In this document: in pieces, positions 23,232 to 35,074 of the stretch
Position numbering within the stretch: position 1 is the stretch's first letter
Layout of the letters: every line of letters begins with the position of its first letter
Assembly (NCBI GenBank): GCA_905160935.1
Contig: CAJHZI010000240.1
Span: 1,794,501 to 1,858,500 of the forward strand
Direction of reading: 5' to 3'
Length of the DNA stretch: 64,000 nt
DNA from: Enchytraeus crypticus
Taxonomy: Eukaryota; Annelida; Clitellata; Enchytraeida; Enchytraeidae
The notes under the pieces: model-generated
The model's database searches: none
Seen by the model: the letters and a program-made list of their open reading frames with translations, nothing else
Told to the model about the DNA's origin: nothing
Made by a program: the position numbers and the translations under genes

Positions 23232-26210
23232 AAGGACAACCAGACTGGAAAATTGACGTAGAGACTATGACGAAGAGTGAGTTTAATGATTGCAAGTTTA
23301 ATCTGCTGTGAAATTAGCTCAATAAATGTAGTGCTGAGAGTAAATAGTAAAATGATTTCGTTAATTGTTTTTGTTATATATTTTTTATCAATAAAATATA
23401 GCTTTACCAACTTGTGTCTTTTATGTCTGCCTGTTTAGGATAAAATAAGTTGGCTAATTCTGCTTCAATTTGTCACTGATATATTTCAATCAATTAAAGA
23501 AAACATTGCAAATTTCTCTGATTTATTTAAGAGTGAGATTATTGGAAATTTTTATGAATTATTTTAGCGTAAGGTACGCTATTCCCTTTCTTAATTTGAG
23601 ATTTTAATTATAAACAAACCATGGAACTCCTTTTAAATGAAGAGTGAAATGTGTTTAGTAGTACGTAACGTAGTGTACAATGAACGGACCACTCACCGGG
23701 AAGTAAGAGTGTGGGTAGAACGATGCTTGAATGATGTTTGATGAACCTCCTACAAATTAGGCGTTTTTGTCGCTTTTATATCTACAATCGGTTAAAATCA
23801 ATACGCCATATGATTCATTGCAATAAGAAATGGGCACTATCAAAAATGTAGTCAAGCTATTTTAAACTTAAGAATAAAAAGTAGTAAAACTTTTGCAACT
23901 TTTGACTAAGAAAACATTTAAACTGCTGATAAATGTTTACTAAAAAGTAATTAAAGTAGTAGTTAAAAATTGGAAATAAATCTTTGTCGTAACTACATTT
24001 TAGTTTAAAAAGCAGTGCTAGTGAAGTTACTAACTACTAGAAAAAATTGTGCCCTGTCAGTTATTGTGCTCTATCAGCAAATACTATCAGTAATGTACAT
24101 TAGGCCTATATTAATAAAGTTGAATTGAGAGAGTATCGGCCAAATTCATATGACAGTAACTAGTAGCACAGTCAGCAATAGATCTTTTCGGTAATAGCTA
24201 TAAAAAGAACATCGTGGACACCAAATATAAACAGTGGACTAGAGAAAGTAAACACTGCATAGAATACTATTGAAATGTGCTAGTTCCTCATAAAATTTCT
24301 AATACAAGCTTTCTTTAGAAAAGTTATTTACTTTACAACCTACTATAAGTATATTAATTAAAGAATAACTTAACACTTATAGTTTAACTCTTTCATCCAT
24401 TATAACGATATGCATGAATTATAACGAAGCTATAATATAGACCCATTACATTTACATGTAAATTTATGTATGAGATGTCAACATAAACAAACCAGTGTTA
24501 CCATACAACAAAATATGTTTTCAATTACCGAACTGATCTATTACGTAGACCTACCAAAGACAGTTGTGATGCTTTCGTATCATTCGTTAACAAGAACATT
24601 GGCAAAGCGTTCATGACCCCATTTAATAAACTCAAGTTTGGAATCGAGAAAAGCTCTCTCTCACAATTGGACTTGTTACTAAAGCATAGCGCTACATTTT
24701 AAATTTGTCGTAGCTTTAACGTGTAATGGTTTCATAACGTTAATTTGTTCATCTCAGCACAGATAATACAAACAATAGGAACGCGCATGAAGTTAAATAA
24801 TATTAAAGAAACAACAATACGAAAGAGGCTACCATAAAAGGGCCAGAGCTCTGTAAAGAGTCTACTTAACTTAAAATGTATTTGCTTAATAGACATGTAG
24901 ACTTCGAAATAGCTACATGTATAACGCGGAAGTTACACTGAATTACCGACAGAAATACTTACTTTAGTTGAAAAGGCGCTTTTCAAGAATATTAACTTTC
25001 AAGTAAAATACTTCTATTTTGAAATTTGTACTGAAATTGATGAGTTTCCAATTAATACATGTAGATTTAGCACATTAATTTTTACCCTTTGCCTATTATG
25101 CATCAGCAATTTTTTTTGTCCATTAGTCATTAACTGAAAGCTCTTATTTCTCAAAAGTAATTGGACACACTACGATGTGTACTACTAATTTCAAATTACC
25201 TGATATCTGCTCTATCTTTTCTGAGGATTGAAACAATTAATTGTAGCGGAAAATGAGAGGCCTGGATAAAATTGGTAAGTTCACCCAGTGCAAAATTACT
25301 AAAACCACGTGACATTTACTATCGTAATATCTTCTGATATTTATTTTTTAGCGACTTCTGACATAGCATGTCTTTTTGTTTTCTAATATGTAATGTCGTA
25401 ATAATATACAGTGTAAGTCTTTTGACATTTTATGTCGTATGTCTTCTGATTTATTATGCAGTTATGTCTTTTGAACTATATCGTCAGTCATGGCGTATTG
25501 TCACATGACATTTTATGTCGTAATGACTTCTGATATCTCATAGCGAATTGTCTTCAGACTCAGTCAATTTGTTATTGGCGAGTACAATAGGCGAAGTTGT
25601 ACATCATTTTTAATATATGGTATATAATTCTGAAATAGCTTCACTTATAAATAAGGGCTTCGCATTTTACTCCAAATTTAAAGAGCCAGGTCATCTGGTC
25701 CAAGCACCGAGGAACATTGATTGCTAATGTTGAATAAACATCATATCGATATAGATTTCATATGTCACGATCAATTGGGTATTTTTCTTTGGATAAACTT
25801 TAGTTCATTAGTTTAAGTGGTGCAGCTGTGGTTTTTAGTGTCTTCCATTGAGTTTAACTTCAAGTTCTCATATTCAGAAACAGCGCTAGATAGCAGGAGT
25901 GAAGTGTGTGCTTTACGTGTATATCCCTGTCGAAGCGAAAAATAATATTGCTTGGTACGAGAATAATAAAATTAAAGATATCGATAGCTTTAGATTAAGT
26001 GGACAAATATAAACGTTGCTTTCAGTGCATTAGAACCTACATAAAGCATCTGCTCTTACTTATTACCTCACAATAGTGTCCACATTCAGATCAATCCTAG
26101 ACTCTTTTAAGATATTTTTCTAGGCAGGTGAAATTTTGACAGTTTCTTCTGAGGGACACCGAAATCTTAAACCAGTATCTAATTTTATTCTTAGTCTTTT
26201 CAGTTTTTCA
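22930..26210. repeat. Segmental duplication, copy 2
   Basis: Collinear with 11330-15240. No gene other than the granulin parts. The stretch 23800-26210 is non-coding. Confidence 0.75.
23697..23780 (-). promoter_or_regulatory. TATA promoter and non-coding first exon of granulin copy 3
   Basis: TATAAAAG at 23773-23780 on the - strand, then GGAGGTTCATCAAACATCAT and a donor CCG|GTGAGT at 23697. Same layout as 12834-12910. Confidence 0.6.
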
Positions 26211-26214
26211 GTAC

Positions 26215-26465
26215 AGATAGACAGTTTATAAATGTATTAGAAATAGGAAGAAGAGCTGAATAGCACATGTTCTATGGGGAAAAGTCTATTAAAGAGGTCA
26301 TAAAAGGCAGAATGGAAGGAAAAAGAGGCAGAGGCAGTCCGAGATTAGGAATGTTAGATAATTTAAAGATCCACTCATATGTGGACATGAAGAGTAAAGC
26401 GGAAGACAGAGAAGAGTGAAGGCGTAATATACTATATGGACCTTCCGGTAGGCAGTGCTCTGAGA
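26215..26465 (+). mobile_element. RTE/jockey-like LINE fragment
   Basis: On + decayed pieces match the fragment at 12328-12640: 'gaaggaaaaagaggcagaggcagtccgagattaggaatgttagat' and the tail 'gaccttccggtaggcagtgctctgagag'. Confidence 0.65.
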
Positions 26466-26569
26466 GATAGCTGAGAAAATAGGGCTCTCTATTTACTTCA
26501 GGGGCTGAATTCTTTCTCAAGCTATTATTCTTGGAAATTAATAAAAATTATTTAATTGCAAATAAGCAA

Positions 26570-26935
26570 TTCTTTCTAATGTGTGGAAATACTAGGAAGG
26601 ACAGAATAGAAAATGAATATGCGCAGATGGATTTGAATGTTGAGTAGATCGGGGATAGGTTGGCTCGTCGAGATTGAGATGGTATGAACGTATTGTGAGG
26701 ATGAGGATGGATGTAGTAAAGAGAGTTTGCAGGGACGAGCTGAATATTAAGCTAGAGAGAGAGAGAGAGAGAGATAGATAGACCACAATTGACGTTGGAT
26801 GCGTTAATTAAGAAGGACATAAAGAATAGGGGGATGACTGATTATATGGTATGGGACAGAGATGATTGGAGAAAGTCTATTTGTATCCAGAGCTTGGTTA
26901 AACTGGAATTTAAGGGAAGATGATGATGATTAAAT
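26570..26935 (+). mobile_element. Second LINE C-terminal fragment
   Basis: Pieces read GKDRIENEYAQM and, at the end, LTLDALIKKDIKNRGMTDYM followed by WDRDDWRKSI. This is the usual C-terminus of RT fragments of the R..LTW...KDL..LGL..DMA.DR..WR type. Interrupted by a GA run at 26757-26775. Confidence 0.6.
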
Positions 26936-26939
26936 TTGC

Positions 26940-28467
26940 AAATAAATAATTGGAGATTCTTTGAATACAATCTTAATAAATTGCATTTGATTATTGAAAG
27001 TCATTTACCGCTTCAATTATAAATTTAATTATTTGATAATTAGAGTGATCAATGTCTTTTCAGAAAGATCATTAACATTGCGATAATATCTTTTACTTGA
27101 ATGCTTCTTGAGATTTTCAACTGAATTTTGAGGGTCGAATATTCGTTTGTACAAAGTAAGGAGCCCTAAATAGTCTGTGGAGTAGCCTACCCATGATCTC
27201 CTTTTCCCCCTTTGAAAAAGTTTAGCGAGTGTCTACGAAATAGTATTGTCTTTAATTACATTGGTGAATTCCTAGGAACGTTATAACATTTTTATAATTT
27301 TGCAAATATATTGCTCAAAAGATGTGAAGATAGTTTGATTTTAATAGAAATTTTAGTGCTAATGACGTTCTTGTTTGAGAAAACAATGCCATAGACAACC
27401 TCAGAAGTTAAAGATTATTTCACAAAAATTTACATAGGATCTGATATGGACACTGCCTTCATGGCCAGCTAAGCTTTTTCGCAGTGGTTATAACCCAAAA
27501 CGACCTAGAAAAAGAAGATCAGGAGAAAGTCATAGAAAAGTCTATTAACTTTTTCTAGTACGATATGTTGACAGCAACTACTCAACTGGTTTCGAACTGA
27601 AGCTCCGATAACTTAGTGGTTCAGCTTTAGACTTTAGACCTAAGTTTCCGGGTTTCGATTCTCGATAGCGTCAATTTAAGTTTTTTCGTTTTACTAAATT
27701 TTATAATTTGGTTAGGATTAGGGTGAGCGGTAGGGGTAGAATGTTTTCGCATTTGAAACCTTTTAAACGTTGTAACTATAACCAACAGCTGTTTTCAGCT
27801 GCTGTCCTCCGCTGCTCGTAGCTGGCAATGTTTGTTTACATGTTTTGGGTCAGTCAATATCCATCGCTAAGCTTATTTTGTCGACCTAGACTATCTGCAT
27901 AAAGTACATGAATATAGATTGCTGTGGTACGAATCAGCTCCTGAATGTGGTAATTTCATAGCTTGTGTGAAAGCTTCGCTGTATGGCTCAGTTTCATACA
28001 AATTAAAATTAACATTTCCATGAAACAAGTGCATGGTTTATTGCAATCATTTAACTGATTGTACGTAGTAACTTGAATCCTCATAATCAATTTTAGTAAC
28101 CTAATAATTACTGCGCATCTAATTTAGAAAGGTTACACAATACTTTGTTTTTGCTGAGGTGATCGACTTCAGACAAGAACGATTCGGAGAATACGCGCTT
28201 CAACTTTAAGCTGTTCTAATCTTGCGTGTAACAGTATTATACAATAAATCATTGTTACTAGTAGAATTTATAAGTATGCTATTAAGCTAACTGCATGTAA
28301 TTTCTGGTATAGACAATCAGTTCTAATCTCAGCTTATTGCGGCAAATGGTAAATTGTAGGCTAATTAATTAAGACTCGAATTCTCGGCTTAAACATGTGC
28401 ACCGAACATATTTAGAGAATAAAGTAGAGTGTTCAAGACTGTCTCAAATCAATATAAGTAGAGGGCT
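26940..28467. other. Non-coding, with a possible second tRNA-like SINE
   Basis: At 27606-27680 the text 'gataacttagtggttcagc' resembles an A box and 'gggtttcgattctcg' a B box, followed by an AT-rich body to about 27725; this may be a second tRNA-derived SINE. Nothing else recognised. Confidence 0.4.
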
Positions 28468-29362
28468 TCAGTAGAATATGTCATAGATACCCATGGTAAG
28501 CCATTGCTTGGAATAGGGAATCACTTCGCCTCGTTTACAATGAACATTATCGTAGCATTCTGTGCCCGCTGGACAACAAGATTCACCGGAAAAGCAGCAG
28601 GTACTCTAAAATATAGATTATTAAACGAAAATAAGTCATTCAATAACTTTTTTTAAATTTATTCCGTATAGTTACACACAGTGGCGGATCCAGGGGGGGT
28701 CCCAGGGGGCCCGGCTCCCCCTTAGGCCCGACGGACAACAAGATTCACCGGAAAAGCAGCAGGTACTCTAAAATATAGATTATTAAACGAAAATAAGTCA
28801 TTCAATAGTTACACACAGTGGGGTTGATCAGAATTTGTCATACGGGTGAGTTGAAAAAATGGGGTTAAAATTCTAGCTGGGGTCCCACATAGGCCACGAG
28901 AGGTCGAACATCCTAACCCTCTCCCAGCATATACAACCCTGGTAGCAGTTGCTCAAAGATACTGACTAATATTTAAAGTTACTCTTGTTGAAGATTGAGT
29001 TTTTAAATTACAATATAGCAAATTACTAAGAAGTAAATGTATTGTATAGTAAATTATCACATCTTAGAATAACTCTTCAGAAGCAAATTACTATAGTATT
29101 ATGTTAGAGTCGCTTAAAATTCAATGACTACAGTATAAAAAAGAGTATTGAAGTTGTAGTTACTTACGTTTTCATAGGGGCAGCAAGTATATCGCATGGT
29201 AGCTAGACAACAAGGTTGGAAGCCTGGGCAGAACTGAAGGTCTGGACACGTTGTACCCTTAACATCTTCAAAGCCCTCAACGATATCATGGTACAGGATG
29301 ATCACGACAAAGCAAACCATTAAGACGAACAGTCATCGTGAAAGAAAAGCTGAGAGAGACAT
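28468..29362 (-). pseudogene. Granulin-like peptide (copy 4), start region damaged
   Basis: First exon from the ancestral ATG at 29362 to 29168 (donor AAC|GTAAGT); second exon 28605-28468 (acceptor TTTTAG, 45 codons and TGA). Granulin cysteines are complete: TTCPDLQFCPGFQPCC, YTCCPYEN, then STCCFSGESCCPAGTECYDN. In the signal peptide the codon that is CGA/CGT in paralogues is TGA (codon 10), and the acceptor before this exon reads TTTTCAATC where paralogues have TTTTCAGTC. A downstream ATG (29320) would still give a hydrophobic leader (MVCFVVIILYHDIVEG). Probably a recent pseudogene, or a gene surviving with a new start. A TATA box lies at 30599-30605. Confidence 0.6.
28637..28825. repeat. 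Partial exon duplication next to a hAT-like end
   Basis: The first part of the second exon of copy 4 plus its acceptor and 60 bp of intron (28572-28648) is repeated almost exactly at 28733-28815. Between the copies is CAGTGGCGGATCCAGGGGGG and 'gggcccggctcccccttaggccc', which matches the end of the hAT-like element at 8280-8320. The word 'agttacacacagtgg' flanks both sides. Confidence 0.75.
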
Positions 29363-30132
29363 GATGAGAGATTCGATTGATTGAAAATATTGTTAGGTAT
29401 ATTAATGTAATTACAAAAAAGTATACTAATTAAAAGAGTGTAATTATTTTAAAAAGTGTAGTTATTTTAGCTGTATTACTATAATAACAGAGTGTTTACT
29501 ATTGTAGAGGAATAATCACAACTTCGTAATAATTAAAATAATGTAATAATTATATCAATGTAAAAATTATAACGTTCGAATAAACGATCTAATAATAATA
29601 ATGGTTCGTCAATAAAGATAGTGTAAGAATTACAATATCGCTATAATTACAATAATATAACAAATTACAAGTATAAATTAATTATAATATCAAAATGGCA
29701 GTACAATAATTATAGTGGGGTGATAGTTAAAATTTAGTAAAAATTTAAACAGCGTAATAACCATAACAGTGTAATCACTGTAACACAGCAAAAATTCTAT
29801 TGGTTTTAAAGCCAATGTATTTATTCAAAATTAAATTGCATTCCTGAAGTTAATTATGTCTGTTTTATCTTGATATTCCTTCTGATTCTATTCATGCAAA
29901 AATAGGATGTTCCTATACTATATTGCTGCAAAAAGACCTTAAGGAAATAGTCCCTCAGAACTTTGTGATGTTTTGCGGTAAGAACTTATATACCAATTTG
30001 AATATTGCACTGTGTTTTGTCTTGCATCTGATGATAGCCACAGCCTTAGTATACTTGGAGCCTCAAAACTGTGGAACTGCGCCATAGGCCTACATAATAC
30101 ATTGGACGTATTCAAATATACTCCAAGGGTTA
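29363..30132. other. AT-rich non-coding DNA
   Basis: Rich in short 'taatta'/'gtaataa' words; no gene or repeat family recognised. Confidence 0.45.
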
Positions 30133-30265
30133 GAACAAGTGGCGAAGTCGGTAAGATACTCGACCGCGTATCAATGTATGCGAGGTTCAAATCCCGGGAT
30201 CGCCCGTCATTGACATCGCTTTTCGAGTGAGGAAACTGATGTTAACCTTAACTTTAGCAGCTTTA
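30133..30265 (+). mobile_element. tRNA-derived SINE (family 1)
   Basis: AGTGGCGAAGTCGGTAAGAT (A box), AGGTTCAAATCCCGGG (B box) and the CATTGACATCGCTTTTCGAG body. 30300-30480 holds LINE-like tail text also seen at 56950-57070 and 61850-61930. Confidence 0.75.
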
Positions 30266-30514
30266 TTCAAACGATGGCATTTCAATACCTTGCAAACTTG
30301 TAGTTGCATGGTATTCATATATATAAGCCTCCACTCATCTCTATCTTCCATTTTTTCTCTTCATGTCCACATGGAAGTGGATCAATAAATCATCTATAAT
30401 TTTCCTTTTCATATTCATTATACTTGGATAATCTGATTGTGACGAGGTGATCCTTCTGTATTTTCTTCAGCTGTATTCAGTATACGAAAATATAATAACG
30501 AACAAAAAACTTAC

Positions 30515-30605
30515 CGGTTTGACAGAGAAGCGATTGCAAAGTTTGAAATCAAAACGTTTCGTGAACCTCTAATTCTGCAACCCTTTCATTGGTACCCGTT
30601 TTATA
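30515..30605 (-). promoter_or_regulatory. TATA promoter and non-coding exon of granulin copy 4
   Basis: TATAAAA (30599-30605, - strand), then GCAGAATTAGAGGTTCACGA and a donor CCG|GTAAGT ending at 30515. The AGAGGTTCAC word also follows the TATA boxes at 56121 and 61135. Confidence 0.55.
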
Positions 30606-30878
30606 AAAACTTACCTGAGGCAGATAATCAATAGAGCAAATAATTTATTGTCAGTAATAAATACAAGTTACGATAAAGTAGATTCAATCAATCCATTGTG
30701 CTCTAAATCTGAACGCGATAAAGCACACGCAGACTTTCCCTAGGGTAATTGGTTTTAAATATGGAATTTTTAAGATTCTACTTTATGTGAGTTACTGAGA
30801 TCTCTAAATTTTTTCAAACTATATAATCGATGTACAGACACACACACACACATACACACACACACACACTTATATATA

Positions 30879-32861
30879 CACTGTGAGTCTTATAAGTGAC
30901 ACCCCTTTTATATTTGCAATAAAATCGTAACCAGTCGACACATTTCTATAAAATTTACAGGTTGTTGGAATCAACCAATTTTCGCTATTACTGCAAAATT
31001 TTGTTACCATATCTTTAAGAACAAAAAAGTTATTGATATATAGGAACGCTAGGGGCAATGATGAATTTACAACTATGGGCCAAGTAACTGACATTCTCTA
31101 TATTGTTATAATGAAAACAGGGAAAACATCTTATGCATATCATGCTATACTTATCTTAAAAAACAGGCATTTTTGTTCAAAACGTGCCATATTATGTGCA
31201 GATTTGTAGAAAATTGCCGAAGTTATTGCCTTTTTAATAGCCCTGGGGTGTCAAAAGAACTATGCAGACTGTTGTTACGCATAAGGCCTGACTGCGCATT
31301 TAGCCTGTGCGCTAAAGCTGCAGCTGCTAGGCTAAAAATCAGATCAGCCATATGACATATCAGACTGGCTAGGCCGATGCTCCATTTACCGCCATCACTT
31401 GTTCACCGATTTGAAACTCATTCAATACAAATCACAAATCCATCATTTCCATTCTTCAAAGATGGTTTTCAGCAAGGAAGATCGCATTTTGATTTACGAA
31501 ATGCGAATAGCCAAAGGCTATGGCGCCAAGCGTATCCTGAAAGAATTTCCTCGTAAAAACTGGTCGTTGTCTGGGGTTGCCAGATTGCTTAGAACCATTA
31601 CTGAAAGCGGATCATCTGCTAGAAAGGCAAGGCCCAAGACAGGAAGAACGCCTGAAATTGTCGCAGCTGTTGAGGAGATGATTATGAGTCAGGAATCACA
31701 GCCTGGAACTCATCGAAGTACAAGACAGATAGCACGTGAGATTGAAGTGAGTCAAGCAACTGTTAGCAGGATTATACGCCATGAGCTTAATCTGAAATGC
31801 TTGAAAAAGAAACAAGCTCAAGAACTTACAGAAGCAAATAAGTTGACAAGGTTGGTGCGTGCAAAGCTTCTGCTGCGAGATTATCCCCAGAGCAAAGTTG
31901 ATTTCATATGGTTCACTGATGAGAAGATTTTCACAGTTGCTGCACCAAAGAATGCACAGAATGATAGGCTCTACGTGTTTGCAGGAACTCGAAAGAAACA
32001 AGTTCCTGCAGCACGCTTGTTAAAGACGCGTTCGACCTTCACGAAGTCTGTCATGGTATCAGTCGGGGTGTCGTCCCTTGGAGCAACTGATCTTATCTTC
32101 ATTGATCCAGGTGTCAAGATTAACGGCGCTTACTACCGAGACGTGCTTCTGTCACAGCATCTCTTACCAGCTATCAGGGCCATGTCAGGAGAATTCTTTA
32201 TCTTTCAGCAAGACAGCGCTCCCGCTCATCGCGCATGTGAAACAGTTGCGATGTTACGACAGAATACACCTGCGTTCATACCACCGACTTTGTGGCCTCC
32301 GAATAGCCCGGATCTTAACCCAGTGGACTATAAGATATGGGGAGTCATCCAAGAACGTGTCTATAAGACCAGAATTCGCGATGTGAATCACCTAAAAGAA
32401 CGCCTCATTGAAGAGTGGTCTTCATTTGATCAAAAAATTATCGATGGATCAATCAGACAGTGGCGCCAGCGTCTTCGGGCTTGCATATCAGTTGATGGTG
32501 GTCATTTTGAACAAAAGTTATAAGCCACACCCAAATCATAATCTAACCATAGGCTCAATCAAACAGCTCTTTTCAGAGCTACCACAAATAATCAATAATT
32601 CAAAGCATCTCGCATAACGTGAGATTGCATGCGCATGATGTAGCCTACGTCTGTGGCGTTCTATATTAGGATTTTTGTTTTGATCCCCACCCGCAGTCGA
32701 GTTTAGATAACTTTTTTATTTTTATATGTATCTGAAAGAAATTTTGCAATATTGCAGAGAATTGTTAGCTCTCCACTCCCAGTAAATTTCACATGGATCG
32801 GTTGACTGATTGCGATTTTATTGCAAATATAAAAGGGGTGTCACTTATAAGACTCACAGTG
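30879..32861 (+). mobile_element. Intact Tc1/mariner-type transposon (DD37D)
   Basis: Inverted repeats: CACTGTGAGTCTTATAAGTG..ACACCCCTTTTATATTTGCA at the left end and the same in reverse complement at the right end, matching over about 50 bp and weakly to about 85 bp. TA dinucleotides flank both ends, as expected of the superfamily. One uninterrupted transposase gene fills the interior. Length 1,983 bp. Confidence 0.9.
31462..32523 (+). CDS. Mariner-type transposase
   Basis: Cuts and pastes the surrounding transposon at TA sites. The open frame begins at 31399, but MVFSKEDRI at 31462 fits the usual start (353 residues). N-terminal helix-turn-helix domain: EMRIAKGYGAKRILKEFP, then a second HTH, RQIAREIEVSQATVSRIIRH. 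Catalytic residues: WFTDEKIF (first Asp), FQQDSAPAHRA (second Asp) and SPDLNPVDYKIWG (third Asp), with 37 residues between the last two, a DD37D signature. No stop or frameshift; together with intact inverted repeats this suggests a recent, possibly active insertion. Not related to the granulin genes around it. Confidence 0.92.
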   Translation: MVFSKEDRILIYEMRIAKGYGAKRILKEFPRKNWSLSGVARLLRTITESGSSARKARPKTGRTPEIVAAVEEMIMSQESQPGTHRSTRQIAREIEVSQATVSRIIRHELNLKCLKKKQAQELTEANKLTRLVRAKLLLRDYPQSKVDFIWFTDEKIFTVAAPKNAQNDRLYVFAGTRKKQVPAARLLKTRSTFTKSVMVSVGVSSLGATDLIFIDPGVKINGAYYRDVLLSQHLLPAIRAMSGEFFIFQQDSAPAHRACETVAMLRQNTPAFIPPTLWPPNSPDLNPVDYKIWGVIQERVYKTRIRDVNHLKERLIEEWSSFDQKIIDGSIRQWRQRLRACISVDGGHFEQKL

Positions 32862-32981
32862 TATATAGATATATATATATAATTTAATTAAATAATTTAA
32901 CAAAAAAATTATTATTTAATTTAATTACGTTATTAAAATATAATATATAAAATTACGTATATATATATATATATATGTACA

Positions 32982-33385
<404 letters not shown>

Positions 33386-33570
33386 ATATATAATTAGGCC
33401 TATATAATGTAGAGAGCAAAACTTAAAAGAGGAGAAGTTACAGAAGTTTGAGCCAGAAACCAACATATGCCAATCAATTAAAAGAAGATTTACGGATGTC
33501 TATATCGAGGTACTGCCAGCTCTTTGAAGTAGGCTACTCTTATGATCTTATATTAATTATGTATTCTTAT

Positions 33571-33795
33571 GGGGGCGGGATTAACGCAGTCGGTTAAGCT
33601 GCGCGTCAGTTGAACGAAGTTAAGCTCCATCGCGCCGGTTAGTACTTTGTGGGCGACCACCTTGGAATTCCGAGTGTTGACAGCTTTAAAAGAAAAAAAA
33701 TCTCGAGGGTGTTGGAAGGTTATTCTTAAATCCGCGCCGGCTGCAATTGATGCGCCAACAAAAGGCAACGATTACTAATAACCATGGAAAGGAAT
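33571..33795 (+). mobile_element. 5S rRNA-like SINE
   Basis: 33609-33687 follows the 3' two-thirds of 5S rRNA: AAGTTAAGCTCCATCGCGCC, GGTTAGTACTT, GTGGGCGACCACCTTGGAAT and CCGAGTGTTGACAGCTTT. The preceding 35 bases (ATTAACGCAGTCGGTTAAGC) look like a tRNA A-box region rather than 5S. It is therefore a Pol III-derived SINE head, probably chimeric, and not a working 5S gene. Confidence 0.6.
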
Positions 33796-34361
33796 GGAGG
33801 AAATACTGAAAACTACAAAAACAGAAACCAAGAAAGGAAACCATGTAGCACATGCGGTATGTCATGTGTGTAACTAAAGGAACAAAAAAATTAATTTCAT
33901 TACCTACAGATGAATTATAAACGTTAATTAGTAAAGGTTGCAAAGGTTTTAAAGATGTACGGCTTTAATTAAATAGATAAATTCATACTGCATTAATTCC
34001 GGTTTTGACCATTGTATCTGGGAAATATGTAAAATACATTTTTCAAGTGTGAAATTTTAAGTTTACTCTGCATTTATTAATTTATATTCTAAACTAGGCA
34101 ATTGTCGAATTTCAGAATAAAAGGTACTGGAAAACATGTGACATAAAATTTCTATGTAGTGTTCCTAACATTTCCCTTATCTTTTAAGACTAGCGTTCCA
34201 TAGAGTTCCCTTCAGGCTCTTCGTTTAGGTGGAACTCGTTGGAACGCTAATTATTATTAAAGTTTGTATGATCTCAAGTGTTTTATATCAACAATTTAAT
34301 TAAAATGTTTGAAACTGCTTCCGACAAACAAGTGTCATTTTCACAATCTCGCAACCTCGCA
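33796..34361. other. Left flank of the Polinton, non-coding
   Basis: AT-rich DNA without recognisable gene. The last six bases, CTCGCA (34356-34361), are the target-site duplication of the Polinton. Confidence 0.5.
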
Positions 34362-34740
34362 AGTAGATAACGAGGGGCAATAGTACACAAGCCTATTTTT
34401 TCCCTATATTTCACTCCTGAAGACCAATTTTCCTATATTTTACTCATGCATGGACCCATTTTCCCATATTTTGCTCGTTTACACTCACAAAATACGGAAA
34501 AATAAGCCTTGCACTCACAAAATATAGGAAAATGGCCCTTCACTCGCATAGGGAAAAATAGACTTCTGCACTATTGCCCCTCGTTATCTACTTAATCTAA
34601 GAATAAAAGTTTATCCTCTGATGTCAGGGACGTCTCTAGAACTTCATATTCGACTATAGTATAAATATTCAAAATCCATATGGAAATGTATATATTTCAT
34701 TATCATTAACTCTAACAATACGCCTCTTATCAAACTGAAA
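34362..34740 (+). repeat. Polinton left terminal inverted repeat
   Basis: 379 bp, matching 50213-50590 in reverse complement with 6 mismatches and one T-run indel. The outer 231 bp (34362-34592) are themselves bounded by inverted copies of AGTAGATAACGAGGGGCAAT. The inner part (34669-34740) is a copy of the last 24 codons of polB, here without a gene. Confidence 0.95.
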
Positions 34741-34895
34741 ACCCTTAGGTTAAAATATAGCGATTAAATACATTAAAATATACACTGATAAGAATAGTGT
34801 GGAGAAATATTTCTGCAAATCGTTCGATAGAATTATTTAACAGACTCATTAATTACATATATAAACAATGATCCTCATAGAACATCCTTTTACCC

Positions 34896-34898
<3 letters not shown>

Positions 34899-34942
<44 letters not shown>
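34899..34942. repeat. TA microsatellite inside the Polinton
   Basis: A TA run between the left inverted repeat and the first gene. Confidence 0.9.
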
Positions 34943-34945
<3 letters not shown>

Positions 34946-35074
34946 ACGCACCAAAGCATGAGGATGTAAACTTAATTTAGTATATTAAACACTGCTGCTG
35001 AGAACAGTAGCTCATTCTCTGTCTGCGTGCCTAAGTAAACGAAGCTAAAATTATTTTATTCATATTTGGATATT

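Noticed and set aside
33571-33690. A functional 5S rRNA gene
   Set aside because: Only the 3' two-thirds resemble 5S and conserved positions differ; SINE more likely.
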